Positions 14,618-21,694 of a stretch of DNA of 22,315 nucleotides are shown one piece after another (position 1 is the first letter of the stretch; each line of letters begins with the position of its first letter). The translations under genes were made by a program, and so were the position numbers. The stretch lies in NCBI GenBank assembly GCA_035293045.1, contig DATDOY010000187.1, positions 1 through 22,315 on the forward strand. The letters are read 5' to 3'. The stretch is from DATDOY01 sp035293045 (GTDB lineage: Bacteria; Actinomycetota; Acidimicrobiia; IMCC26256; JACPCJ01). The notes beneath the pieces are model-generated. The model made no database searches. It was not told the origin of the DNA and saw only the letters and a list, made by a program, of their open reading frames with translations.

Positions 14618-16030
14618 CTACAGCGGCCCGTTAGAGTGACGGCGCTGAGGACCGCCGTCTCGCTTGGTGACCAGGCACCGCAGCGCGTCGATGAGGACGG
14701 ACCGCGTCCGGCTCGGCTCGATCACCTCGTCGACCAACCCGCGCTCAGCCGAAAGCCACGGCGAGAGATAGGTGGCGGCGTACTCGTCCTCGAGCCGCAC
14801 ACGCTCGGCGCCGCGCTTCTCCCCGTCGTCCATCTCGGCGAGCCGCCGGCCGAACAGCACCGCCACGGCGCCGCTCGCCCCCATGACGGCGATCTCGGCG
14901 CTGGGCCATGCCACGCAGTAGTCGTTGCCCATCCCCTTGGAATCCATGACGATGTACGCGCCTCCATAGGCCTTGCGCAGCACCACGCACAGGCGCGGGA
15001 CCGTGGCCTCGGCGTATGCGTGCACGAGTTGGGCGCCGTGGCGGATCATCCCCCTCCACTCCAACTCCTTCCCGGGCTCGAACCCGGGCGTGTCGACGAA
15101 GGTGACGATCGGCAAGTTGAAGGCGTCGCACGACTGCACGAACCGCGCCGCCTTGTGCGACGCCGAGATGTCGATGGTGCCCGCGCGCTGGCAGGGCTGG
15201 TTCGCCACCACCGCGACGGCCCGACCCCCGAGGCGCCCGTACGCCGTGACGATATTGGTGGCGTTGCGGGCTCGGACCTCCAAAAAGGTGTCGACATCGA
15301 GCACATCGCGCACCACGTCACGCACGTCATACGACGCTGTGGCTCGCTCCGGGATCGCCGTCGCCGCGAGGTCACACTCCCGATCGACGGGATCGTCAAC
15401 GAAGGCGACCGGCGGGTGCTCGGCCTCGAGGTGGTTCGACGGCAGGAACGACAGGAGGTCGGCGACGGCGTCCTCCGCCGCTTCCTTGCTCTCCACCACC
15501 AGCGAGGCGAGCCCCGTGCGGGTCGCATGCACGGCGGGGCCACCCAGTTGGCGATGGTCAAGAACCATGCCCGTCATCTGGGCGACCGCATCCGGTCCGC
15601 TCACGTACGCAAAGGCGTCGGCCGTCATCACGACGTGATCCGCCAGCGCCAGCATCAACGCCGGCCCGGAGACGCACGGCCCCGTCACGGTCAGCACGAT
15701 GGGGACGACGCCCGACGCCCGCGTGAGTTCACGCGCCACGCGGCCCCAGGCGTGCAGACCGACGACACCCGCGCCAACCTCAGCGCCCGACGTGGCCAGG
15801 GTCCCTACGACGGGAACGCCGAGTTCCGTGGCGAGGCGAACGGCCCGCTCCACGACGATGCCCTCGGCCTCGCCGATGGCCCCTCGGTGCGGTCCTCCTC
15901 CGAGGGCGAACCACGACACCGTCCGCCCGTCGATTTCGCCCAGACCCGCCCGAGCCGTGTCGGACACCCCCCGAGTGACGGCGGTACCGGGAGCGAACGC
16001 GGGTGCCCCCGCGAGGGAGGCGACCGTCAC
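14618..16030 (-). CDS. accD: Acyl-CoA carboxylase carboxyltransferase (beta) subunit
   Basis: The protein is 470 residues, GTG start, overlapping the fabF stop (GTGA). It has a two-half crotonase-type carboxyltransferase fold as in PccB/AccD: the N-half is about 30-205 and the C-half about 235-460. It transfers the carboxyl group from biotin to an acyl-CoA, here probably acetyl-CoA to malonyl-CoA for the adjacent fatty acid synthase. The C-half is well conserved: DTPGFEPGKELEWRGMIRHGA, the carboxybiotin-side motif RKAYGGAYIVM (352-362), and AWPSAEIAVMGASGA. The N-half is unusual. It lacks about 50 residues at the start relative to typical 515-530-residue homologues, and the acyl-CoA oxyanion motif normally reading GPCAGGA is GPCVSGPA (117-124). 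Biotin carboxylase is not in the window and must be encoded elsewhere. Confidence 0.9.
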   Translation of the reverse strand: MTVASLAGAPAFAPGTAVTRGVSDTARAGLGEIDGRTVSWFALGGGPHRGAIGEAEGIVVERAVRLATELGVPVVGTLATSGAEVGAGVVGLHAWGRVARELTRASGVVPIVLTVTGPCVSGPALMLALADHVVMTADAFAYVSGPDAVAQMTGMVLDHRQLGGPAVHATRTGLASLVVESKEAAEDAVADLLSFLPSNHLEAEHPPVAFVDDPVDRECDLAATAIPERATASYDVRDVVRDVLDVDTFLEVRARNATNIVTAYGRLGGRAVAVVANQPCQRAGTIDISASHKAARFVQSCDAFNLPIVTFVDTPGFEPGKELEWRGMIRHGAQLVHAYAEATVPRLCVVLRKAYGGAYIVMDSKGMGNDYCVAWPSAEIAVMGASGAVAVLFGRRLAEMDDGEKRGAERVRLEDEYAATYLSPWLSAERGLVDEVIEPSRTRSVLIDALRCLVTKRDGGPQRRHSNGPL

Positions 16031-17292
16031 GGGGCGGGAGCCACTACCAGCGTGGCGTTGTGACCCCCGAACCCGAACGAGTTCGTCACGGCGGGCGCGA
16101 CCCCGATCTCCCGAACGCCACCCGCCACCACGTCGATCGTCACCTCGGGATCGGTCGTGTCGTGGTTGCCGGTCGGTGGCACCTCACCGCAGCGCGCCGC
16201 GAGCAGGGCGGCGATCGTCTCGACCGCTCCCGCGCCGCCGACGAGATGCCCGGTCACGCCCTTGATCGACGTCACCGGCGGCCCCGGTGAGCCAAACACC
16301 TCACGGATGGCCGCCGCCTCGATGGCGTCGTTCATCGGCGTCGAGGTGCCGTGGGCGTTCACGTGGCCAATCGCGTCCGGGTCGAGGTTGGCGTCCTTCA
16401 ACGCCAGCCGCATGCACGCCACTGCACCGGCACCCTGCGGATCCGGTGCGGTGATGTGGTGGGCGTCGCAGTTGGCTCCGTATCCCACGACCTCCCCATA
16501 GATGCGGGCACCCCGCGCCGTGGCGTGGTCCCAGCGTTCCAAGGTCACGAACCCCGCACCCTCACCCATCACGAAGCCGTCGCGGTCGACGTCGAACGGC
16601 CGGGACGCTCGTTCCGGCTCGTCGTTGCGCGTGCTGAGTGCGCCCATTCGCCAGAACGCGGCCATCGTCACCGGCGTGAGCGGGGCTTCGGTCCCGCCGG
16701 CCAGCACGACATCGGCGATGCCATCGCGCACGAGCCGCGCACCCTCTCCGATCGAGTTGGCACCCGCCGCGCAGGCCGTCGTGACACACAAGCTGGGACC
16801 AGTCCAGCCCAGGCGCATGCTGAGATGGGCCGCGGTGGCGTTGGGCATCAGCATGGGGACCAAGAAGGGGGACACGCGCTCAGGTCCCTTTTCCAGATAG
16901 ACCTGCTGCTGATCGACGAAGGTCTGGAGCCCGCCGATCCCCGTGCCGGCCACGACCGCCGAGCGAGCCGGCTCGGCCCCGATCTCCCCGGCGTCGGCGA
17001 TGGCATCGAGGCCGGCGGCCAGCCCGAGCAGGGCCGTGCGATCGAGACGCCGCGCCTCCTTGGGCTCCACATACACCTCGGGCTCGAGGTCGCGGACCTC
17101 GCACGCAAACCGCACGCCCAGCGGTGACGCGTCGAACGCCTCGATCGGAGCCGCCGCCGATCGCGCCGCCAGCAGTCCCTTCCAGAAGGACTCGACATCG
17201 TTGCCCACCGGTGTCTTCATTCCGACGCCGGTCACCGCCACCCGCGGGCGACCGGCCCAGTCGGTCGTCGGACTGTGAGCGCCGACGGTCAT
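16027..17292 (-). CDS. fabF: Beta-ketoacyl-ACP synthase II
   Basis: The protein is 421 residues, ATG start overlapping the acpP stop (ATGA). It condenses malonyl-ACP with acyl-ACP to elongate the chain in the cytosol. It is a thiolase-fold protein with a complete Cys-His-His triad: Cys174 in VTTACAAGANSIGEG, His314 in NAHGTSTPMND, and His349 in KGVTGHLVGGAGAVE, with the conserved Lys344. The C-terminal SFGFGGHNATLV loop that gates acyl-chain entry is present. Length and motif spacing are normal for FabF. The short N-terminal tail (MTVGAHSPTTDW) before the first strand is variable in the family. Within the operon it sits between its carrier protein and the carboxyltransferase that makes its extender. 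Confidence 0.95.
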   Translation of the reverse strand: MTVGAHSPTTDWAGRPRVAVTGVGMKTPVGNDVESFWKGLLAARSAAAPIEAFDASPLGVRFACEVRDLEPEVYVEPKEARRLDRTALLGLAAGLDAIADAGEIGAEPARSAVVAGTGIGGLQTFVDQQQVYLEKGPERVSPFLVPMLMPNATAAHLSMRLGWTGPSLCVTTACAAGANSIGEGARLVRDGIADVVLAGGTEAPLTPVTMAAFWRMGALSTRNDEPERASRPFDVDRDGFVMGEGAGFVTLERWDHATARGARIYGEVVGYGANCDAHHITAPDPQGAGAVACMRLALKDANLDPDAIGHVNAHGTSTPMNDAIEAAAIREVFGSPGPPVTSIKGVTGHLVGGAGAVETIAALLAARCGEVPPTGNHDTTDPEVTIDVVAGGVREIGVAPAVTNSFGFGGHNATLVVAPAP

Positions 17293-17540
17293 ACGCCCGT
17301 GGGGATGTGCCGGGCGAACAACTCCACCGCGCCCTTCACGGTGGCGATGCCTTCCAATTCCTTCTCGGGGATGGACACGTCGAAGCGCTCTTCCAGTGCC
17401 ATCACCAATTCGACGAGGTCAAGGCTGTCGGCCTCGAGGTCCTCGTGGAAGCGGGCATCGAGGGTGACCAATGCCCCGTCGACCATGAGCACCTCGACCG
17501 CAGCGTCGCGTAGTGCCTCCAACACATCCGTTTCGTTCAT
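17289..17540 (-). CDS. acpP: Acyl carrier protein
   Basis: The protein is 83 residues from ATG 17540, with AAGGGG about nine bases upstream. It is an acidic four-helix carrier protein. The phosphopantetheine attachment site is Ser39 in DLEADSLDLVELVMALEERF, preceded by the usual acidic patch and followed by the recognition helix II that docks fatty acid enzymes. It shuttles the growing acyl chain between the enzymes encoded around it. Its stop overlaps fabF. The 34-base gap from fabG is the largest between the first seven genes of the operon and holds a perfect hairpin, suggesting separate control of carrier protein level. Confidence 0.95.
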   Translation of the reverse strand: MNETDVLEALRDAAVEVLMVDGALVTLDARFHEDLEADSLDLVELVMALEERFDVSIPEKELEGIATVKGAVELFARHIPTGV

Positions 17541-17560
17541 CCTCGGTTCCCCTTTCGATT

Positions 17561-17576
17561 GAGCGCGGTTGCGCTC
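17561..17576 (-). other. Intercistronic hairpin between fabG and acpP
   Basis: GAGCGC (17561-17566) and GCGCTC (17571-17576) form a perfect 6-bp stem around a 4-base loop. It overlaps the fabG stop codon and lies about 20 bases before the acpP start. No T-run follows, so it is not a normal intrinsic terminator. It could stabilise or mark a processing point in the mRNA. The structure is seen; the role is inferred. Confidence 0.5.
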
Positions 17577-18318
17577 AGTAGCCCATGCCGAGGCCGCCAT
17601 CGACGGCGACCACGGCTCCCGTCACATACGACGCGGCGTCGGAGCAGAGAAAGCCCACGACGCTCGCCACCTCGGCCGCCGAACCGAACCGGCCCACCGG
17701 CACCTGGCCCGCCAACTCCGCCTTGCGGTCGTCGCTCAGGTCGTCGGTCATCTCGGTCTCGATCGGCCCGGGCATCACGGCGTTGCACGTGACTCCCCGA
17801 GTCGCCAGCTCCCGGGCGACCGACCGCGTCAGTCCGACGAGGCCCGCCTTCGATGCCGCGTAGTTGGCCTGGCCCGCGGTGCCCACAAACCCACTCACCG
17901 ACGAAACGTTCACGATGCGACCGAAGCGGCCCCGCATCATGCGGGGAGCGGCGCGGCGGGTGGCATGAAAGGCACCGTCAAGGTTGGTGCGCAAGACCTC
18001 GTCCCACTGCTCGTCCGTCATGCGCAGCACCAGCCCGTCACGGCGCACGCCGGCGTTGTTGACGAGGACCTCGACCGGCCCCCACTCGTCTTCGATCTGC
18101 CCGAACGCTGCGTCGACGGCCTCCGGCGCGGTCACGTCGATCCGCACGGCATGAGCCTCGGCTCCGAGACCGGCGAGCGCGTCCCGGGTCGCAACAGCCC
18201 CCTGCTCGTTGTTCGCGTAACCGATCACCACGTGATGACCGTCACCGCCCAATGCCAACGCCACCGCCCGACCGATCCCCCCACCGGCCCCGGTGACCAA
18301 CGCCACTCGTCCCCCCAT
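17575..18318 (-). CDS. fabG: 3-oxoacyl-[acyl-carrier-protein] reductase
   Basis: The protein is 247 residues from ATG 18318, which shares one base with the fabH stop (TGATG). It performs NADPH-dependent reduction of 3-oxoacyl-ACP to 3-hydroxyacyl-ACP. It is a classical SDR: glycine-rich loop VTGAGGGIGRAV (8-19), NNAG (87-90), Asn112 in TNLDGAF, and the catalytic Ser140, Tyr153 and Lys157 (SSVSGFVGTAGQANYAASK). The ending VTGAVVAVDGGLGMGY is typical of FabG. Adjacent fabH and acpP support the assignment over other SDRs. Regulation appears to be by the upstream operon promoter, with the hairpin after its stop possibly separating it from acpP. Confidence 0.95.
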   Translation of the reverse strand: MGGRVALVTGAGGGIGRAVALALGGDGHHVVIGYANNEQGAVATRDALAGLGAEAHAVRIDVTAPEAVDAAFGQIEDEWGPVEVLVNNAGVRRDGLVLRMTDEQWDEVLRTNLDGAFHATRRAAPRMMRGRFGRIVNVSSVSGFVGTAGQANYAASKAGLVGLTRSVARELATRGVTCNAVMPGPIETEMTDDLSDDRKAELAGQVPVGRFGSAAEVASVVGFLCSDAASYVTGAVVAVDGGLGMGY

Positions 18319-19301
18319 CAGTCGCGTCCTTCCCAGCGCAGCACGGCGCTGCCCCAGGTCATCCCGGCACCGAACCCCGACAGCAGCACCACGTCGCCGT
18401 CGTGGATGCGTCCGGCTGCCGCCCCCTCCGCGCACGCAATGGGGATCGAGGCGGCCGACGTGTTGCCGAATCGATCCAAGTTGACCACCGTGCGATCAAG
18501 GGAGATCGACAGCCGGGACGCGGCCGCCTCGACGATGCGGAGGTTGGCCTGATGGGGCACGAACACGTCGACGTCGTCGACGGTCAGACCGGCGTCGTCC
18601 AGTGCGGCGTGGGCCGAGTCGACGACGACCCGCACCGCACGGCGGAACACCTCGCGGCCGTCCATGCGGAGCCAGTGCTCCCCCGCCGCTGCGGTCTCGA
18701 CCGTCGTGGGGCAGCGGCTCCCGCCGGCCGGGATCGACAGCAGGCCCGCGGCCGAGCCGTCGCACCCGAGGTCCCACCCCAGGAGCCCTCCGCGCTCACC
18801 CGGGATGAGCACGCACGCAGCCGCGCCGTCCCCGAACAGCACGAACGTGCTCCGGTCGGCGGGATCGACGATCCGAGTGAGCGTCTCCGACGCCACGAGC
18901 AGCACCGCCTCGCAACGCAACGACAAGAAGGCGGTCCCCGCCACCAACCCGTAGACGAAGCCGGCGCACGCGGCGCCTAGGTCGAAGCCGCCGCAGCGAA
19001 GACCGATCCCCTCCTGCACGAAGGCCGCCGTGGGTGGCAGCGGCTGTTCGGGGGTGGCCGTCGCCACGATCAGCAAGCCGACATCGTCGGGCGTCAAGCC
19101 GGCGTTCTTGATGGCTTCAGCCCCGGCAGCGACGGCCAGGGTGGCGGTCGATTCGTCATCGCCAGCGACGCGGCGCTCGCGAATGCCCGTGCGGGCGACG
19201 ATCCACTCGTCGGTCGTGTCGAAACGCTCGGCCAGATCGGCGTTGGTCACGCGCTGCTCGGGCAGGGCCGTCCCCCATCCGGCGATGGCGAGGCCGGTCA
19301 C
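18318..19301 (-). CDS. fabH: Beta-ketoacyl-ACP synthase III
   Basis: The protein is 327 residues, GTG start at 19301 overlapping the previous stop (GTGA). It starts fatty acid synthesis by condensing an acyl-CoA primer with malonyl-ACP. The Cys-His-Asn triad is complete: Cys112 in LGAACAGFVYGL, His250 in VPHQANLRI, and Asn280 in RFGNTSAAS. It begins with the usual GWGTALPEQRVTN and DEWIVARTGIRERR. Primer preference (acetyl or branched) cannot be judged by eye. Its position at the front half of the operon, after fabD, matches the biochemical order of initiation. Confidence 0.95.
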   Translation of the reverse strand: MTGLAIAGWGTALPEQRVTNADLAERFDTTDEWIVARTGIRERRVAGDDESTATLAVAAGAEAIKNAGLTPDDVGLLIVATATPEQPLPPTAAFVQEGIGLRCGGFDLGAACAGFVYGLVAGTAFLSLRCEAVLLVASETLTRIVDPADRSTFVLFGDGAAACVLIPGERGGLLGWDLGCDGSAAGLLSIPAGGSRCPTTVETAAAGEHWLRMDGREVFRRAVRVVVDSAHAALDDAGLTVDDVDVFVPHQANLRIVEAAASRLSISLDRTVVNLDRFGNTSAASIPIACAEGAAAGRIHDGDVVLLSGFGAGMTWGSAVLRWEGRD

Positions 19302-19618
19302 AGGGTGCGGATCCAGGCGATCGCCTGACCTTCACGAACTCGCTCACCGGAGTGGACGAGCATGCCCATGAGAAACCCGCGGAACACACTCTTGACGACG
19401 ATGTCGTCCCGCCCGGCCTGCACGATCCCCATGGCGGTGCCAGGGAAGACGATCTCTCCCTCCGCGGTGACGATCTCCGGGTCGAGGGGAAAGAACGTGC
19501 CCGTGGTGGGCGAGACGATCAGCCGCTCGGGAACGAACGCTCCCTCTCCCCGGTCCTCGGCGGCGTCGACGAGGAGCGCGGTGTGGGCACCGGCGGTGTC
19601 GGCGATGGGATCGCTCAC
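19298..19618 (-). CDS. Biotinyl/lipoyl-domain protein lacking the biotin-accepting lysine
   Basis: The protein is 106 residues from GTG 19618, overlapping the fabD stop (GTGA); its own stop overlaps fabH. Residues about 34-106 align without gaps over the core with biotin carboxyl carrier proteins: SPTTGTFF at the start, then TAMGIVQAGRDDIVVKSVFRG against the family's TLCIVEAMKMMNEVEAxFSG, then FLMGMLVHSGERVREGQAIAWI. The biotinylation tetrad (E)AMKM is replaced by QAGR, so Arg70 stands where biotin would be attached to Lys. It therefore has the fold but cannot be biotinylated at the normal place. It sits in the operon with accD. It could be a non-catalytic accessory of the carboxylase, loosely comparable to actinobacterial epsilon subunits, or a scaffold for the fatty acid enzymes. 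The fold assignment is fairly sure; the role is not known. Confidence 0.8.
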   Translation of the reverse strand: MSDPIADTAGAHTALLVDAAEDRGEGAFVPERLIVSPTTGTFFPLDPEIVTAEGEIVFPGTAMGIVQAGRDDIVVKSVFRGFLMGMLVHSGERVREGQAIAWIRTL

Positions 19619-20523
19619 GGGCCGACCGCCGCCGACGGGATGCTCTCGGGTCGGTCGATCGTGCAGGTGGCGAGCGTGGGAACGGTGCGCCGGGCCATCG
19701 CCGACAGGGTCGAACTGGCCCCGACCTCGACGAGCGTGTCGGGCCTGAGGGCGGCCAATACCTCGAGGCTCTCCCGCCACCGCACCGGACGAATCAAGTG
19801 CTCCGTCAATCGGTCCGCCCATGAGTCGTCGGCGTGCAGCGCCCCATCGGAGTTGTGCACGATCGGGGCCACGGGGCGGCTGAATTCGACCGACTTCAGG
19901 TATTCACCAAGAGCGATCGAGGCGGGTTCCATGAGGGGCGTGTGGAAGGCGCCGCCGACGTCGAGGGTCAACGCCTTGCGCACCCCAAGCTCGCCGGCGC
20001 GCTGAACGGCCGCCTCGACCCCCTCCACAGTCCCGCCGATCACCACTTGGCCGGGCGCATTGTCATTGGCGATCCAGCAGTCGTCCCCCGAACCGCAGGC
20101 AGCCTCGGCCTGGTCGAGGTGCGCACCGAGGAGGGCGGCCATTCGGCCCGGCCGCTCGTCGGCCGCGTGCTGGGTCGCCTCCGCGCGAACCGCCACGAGG
20201 CGGGCGCCCTCCTCCACCTCCAGGGCTCCGGCAGCGACGAGTGCTGTGATCTGTCCGAGCGAGTGACCGGCGAACGCGACCGGCTCGTCGAGGGCCCCCC
20301 GGCAGCCCTCCCACGCGACCAGCGAGGAGAGAAACACGGCGAACTGCGCCTCGGCCGTGCGCGAGAGATCGTTCTCGTCGGCGTTGAGGAGGAGCCATCC
20401 AAGCCGACGATCGGTCGCCACCTCGGCCCGCTCGACGATCCGCCATGCCCCATGACCGAGCCATGGTTTGCCCATGCCCGGGCGCTGGGTTCCCTGACCG
20501 GGAAACACCACCGCGACACTCAT
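19615..20523 (-). CDS. fabD: Malonyl-CoA:ACP transacylase
   Basis: The protein is 302 residues from ATG 20523, with a strong G-rich ribosome-binding stretch directly upstream. It loads malonyl groups from CoA onto acyl carrier protein. It begins SVAVVFPGQGTQRPGMG, the standard FabD opening. The nucleophile is Ser88 in GHSLGQ, with the carboxylate-binding Arg113 (AVRAEAT) and the catalytic His195 (GAFHTPLM). The C-terminal VEVGASSTLSAMARR is also typical. It is the first gene of an eight-gene minus-strand operon and faces fabZ across a 197-base control region. Confidence 0.95.
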   Translation of the reverse strand: MSVAVVFPGQGTQRPGMGKPWLGHGAWRIVERAEVATDRRLGWLLLNADENDLSRTAEAQFAVFLSSLVAWEGCRGALDEPVAFAGHSLGQITALVAAGALEVEEGARLVAVRAEATQHAADERPGRMAALLGAHLDQAEAACGSGDDCWIANDNAPGQVVIGGTVEGVEAAVQRAGELGVRKALTLDVGGAFHTPLMEPASIALGEYLKSVEFSRPVAPIVHNSDGALHADDSWADRLTEHLIRPVRWRESLEVLAALRPDTLVEVGASSTLSAMARRTVPTLATCTIDRPESIPSAAVGP

Positions 20524-20532
20524 CCGCCCCCC

Positions 20533-20643
20533 CGCGTTTGACTTTGCTCCGCGATGCGCGCGCACGATTGCAAAATACGTGCGCCAGAAGTCGCGCTTTT
20601 GACTTGCAAAGGTCGGCAGGGTTACATGGTTTTTTGCACAATC
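20533..20643. promoter_or_regulatory. Divergent fabD/fabZ control region with repeated and inverted motifs
   Basis: This AT-richer island between the divergent start codons holds a direct repeat: CGCGTTTGACTTTGC (20533-20547) and CGCGCTTTTGACTTGC (20592-20607). It also holds an inverted pair: GATTGCAAAAT (20566-20576) and TTTTTTGCACAATC (20630-20643), whose complement reads GATTGTGCAAAAAA. The spacing and placement suggest operator sites for a fatty acid regulator acting on both operons. No regulator gene is in the window. Confidence 0.45.
20599..20627 (+). promoter_or_regulatory. Sigma-70-like promoter for fabZ
   Basis: TTGACT (20599-20604) is followed after exactly 17 bases by TTACAT (20622-20627), a good match to the vegetative consensus in a GC-rich genome. 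A start near 20634 would give a leader of about 87 bases to fabZ. The -35 box lies inside the second direct repeat, so a regulator bound there could block it. Confidence 0.6.
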
Positions 20644-20720
20644 TTTCGGTCGGTGGGTGCGAACGCTCGGACGGTGGGACGTCGACCGCCGACCGTGGCC
20701 GCGGAGCCTCGGGGGAGCAG

Positions 20721-21137
20721 ATGAGTTCCGACCTGGTCGACCTGTTACCCCATCGCCCGCCGTTTCGGTTCGTCGACTCCATCGAGTACTGCGAACCCGG
20801 CCAGGCCGCGCGCGGTCGCTACCTCGTCACCGGCGACGAGTGGTTCCTCAACGGCCACTTCCCCGGCAACCCAGTGGTCCCAGGCGTGATCCAGGTAGAG
20901 GCCCTGGCACAGGTGGGTGCCGTCGCCATCCTCTCCAGCACGGGCTACTCCCAGCTGTTGCCCTTGTTCGGAGGCATCGAGAAGGTGCGGTTCCGGCGGG
21001 TCGTACGCCCCGGCGACGCGCTCGTGTTGGAGATCGAGCTCGAGCGACTCAGCGGACGAGGTGGGTGGGGCAAGGGGCGCGCGACGGTTGACGGCGAGAC
21101 GGCGTGCGAGGGGCGCCTGTTGTTCGCGTTCGCCTAA
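20721..21137 (+). CDS. fabZ: 3-hydroxyacyl-[acyl-carrier-protein] dehydratase
   Basis: The protein is 138 residues from ATG 20721, preceded by GGGGGAG. It dehydrates 3-hydroxyacyl-ACP to trans-2-enoyl-ACP, the step missing from the facing minus-strand operon. It is a single hot-dog domain: LLPHRPPFRFVD, the catalytic His46 in GHFPGNPVVPGV, and Glu60 in QVEALAQ (14 residues apart as in E. coli FabZ). It continues with GIEKVRFRRVVRPGDAL. The length is that of FabZ rather than the longer FabA, and no isomerase features are identifiable. It is transcribed away from fabD from its own promoter, so it may be tuned separately. Confidence 0.94.
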   Translation: MSSDLVDLLPHRPPFRFVDSIEYCEPGQAARGRYLVTGDEWFLNGHFPGNPVVPGVIQVEALAQVGAVAILSSTGYSQLLPLFGGIEKVRFRRVVRPGDALVLEIELERLSGRGGWGKGRATVDGETACEGRLLFAFA

Positions 21138-21648
21138 GACGAAGCGTAGCCACCGGTTTTATTAACAATCCTCAAGTTAGACGGGGCTGCTTTTCACCAT
21201 ATTCCGGCTCACTCATATGGGTAATGAGCCTCCCCGATCCAGCGGAAGGCGGAGTCCGAGCCACGCCCCCATGGTGTGGCCCATCAACCTCATCGCTTCG
21301 ACCTGGCGATGAACTCGATCGCCTTGGCGCCCGCTCGACAACGAGCCGGGCCACCGCTCGACCTGGCCGCCTGACCCGGCTCGGTTCTCTCCGAATGCAA
21401 TCGGGGTTCTTGCGCGCCTTCTTCTCTGCGAGCGGGGCTTGCGAGCCAATCGAGCACGAAATCGGGGCCCGATCACCGGTACCGTTGTCTTGGTTGTCGA
21501 TGCGGCCGAGCAATTCGACCAGCAATTCGACAGCCCCTGGGGACGGGGACGTGGGGGCAGTTCGATAGCGCGTAACTGCTGGCCAGAGCGCTGGTGGGTC
21601 GGCCGGGTGGAACGCGAAATCGGCGAATGCGGAAGGCTTCCGTGGCGG
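21138..21648. other. Gene-poor stretch between fabZ and hicA
   Basis: I find no convincing gene on either strand here. Open frames are present but are low-complexity Ser/Arg-rich translations. It holds a small inverted repeat, GGCTCA (21206-21211) with TGAGCC (21225-21230), without a T-run, and copy B of the dispersed repeat. The first 90 bases are clearly AT-richer than the surroundings. Confidence 0.5.
21446..21500 (+). repeat. Dispersed repeat, copy B
   Basis: It contains the 16-base core CACCGGTACCGTTGTC (21474-21489) found at 13712-13727, preceded by GAT and followed by TTGGTT. Upstream similarity to copy A begins at CCAATCG (21446-21452). It lies about 195 bases before hicA. A shorter, diverged match occurs just after hicB. 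Confidence 0.5.
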
Positions 21649-21659
21649 TGTCTAGGGTA

Positions 21660-21688
21660 TTGACATCGAAGTGTCTATTTACTAGACA
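21660..21688 (+). promoter_or_regulatory. hicAB promoter, probably giving a leaderless transcript
   Basis: TTGACA (21660-21665) is a perfect -35 box. Seventeen bases later is TAGACA (21683-21688), a fair -10. A start about seven bases on falls at 21695, the G of the hicA GTG codon. There is no Shine-Dalgarno sequence before that GTG, which agrees with leaderless translation, common in actinobacteria. Confidence 0.6.
21672..21688. promoter_or_regulatory. Palindromic operator in the hicAB promoter
   Basis: TGTCTATTTACTAGACA is a perfect 6-base inverted repeat (TGTCTA / TAGACA) with a 5-base spacer. It lies between and over the -35 and -10 boxes. A third half-site, TGTCTA, occurs at 21649-21654. 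The likely ligand is the HicB helix-turn-helix domain or the HicAB complex, which would give autorepression. Confidence 0.6.
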
Positions 21689-21694
21689 TTTAAG

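Noticed and set aside
13751..16063. Plus-strand open frame of 770 codons
   Set aside because: It is antisense to fabI and accD, whose catalytic motifs are clear.
21206..21230. Inverted repeat as a fabZ terminator
   Set aside because: The stem is only 6 bp with a 13-base loop and is not followed by a T-run.
21172..21525. Minus-strand 117-codon frame between fabZ and hicA
   Set aside because: It has low-complexity Arg/Ser-rich sequence, overlaps the dispersed repeat and has no recognisable fold.
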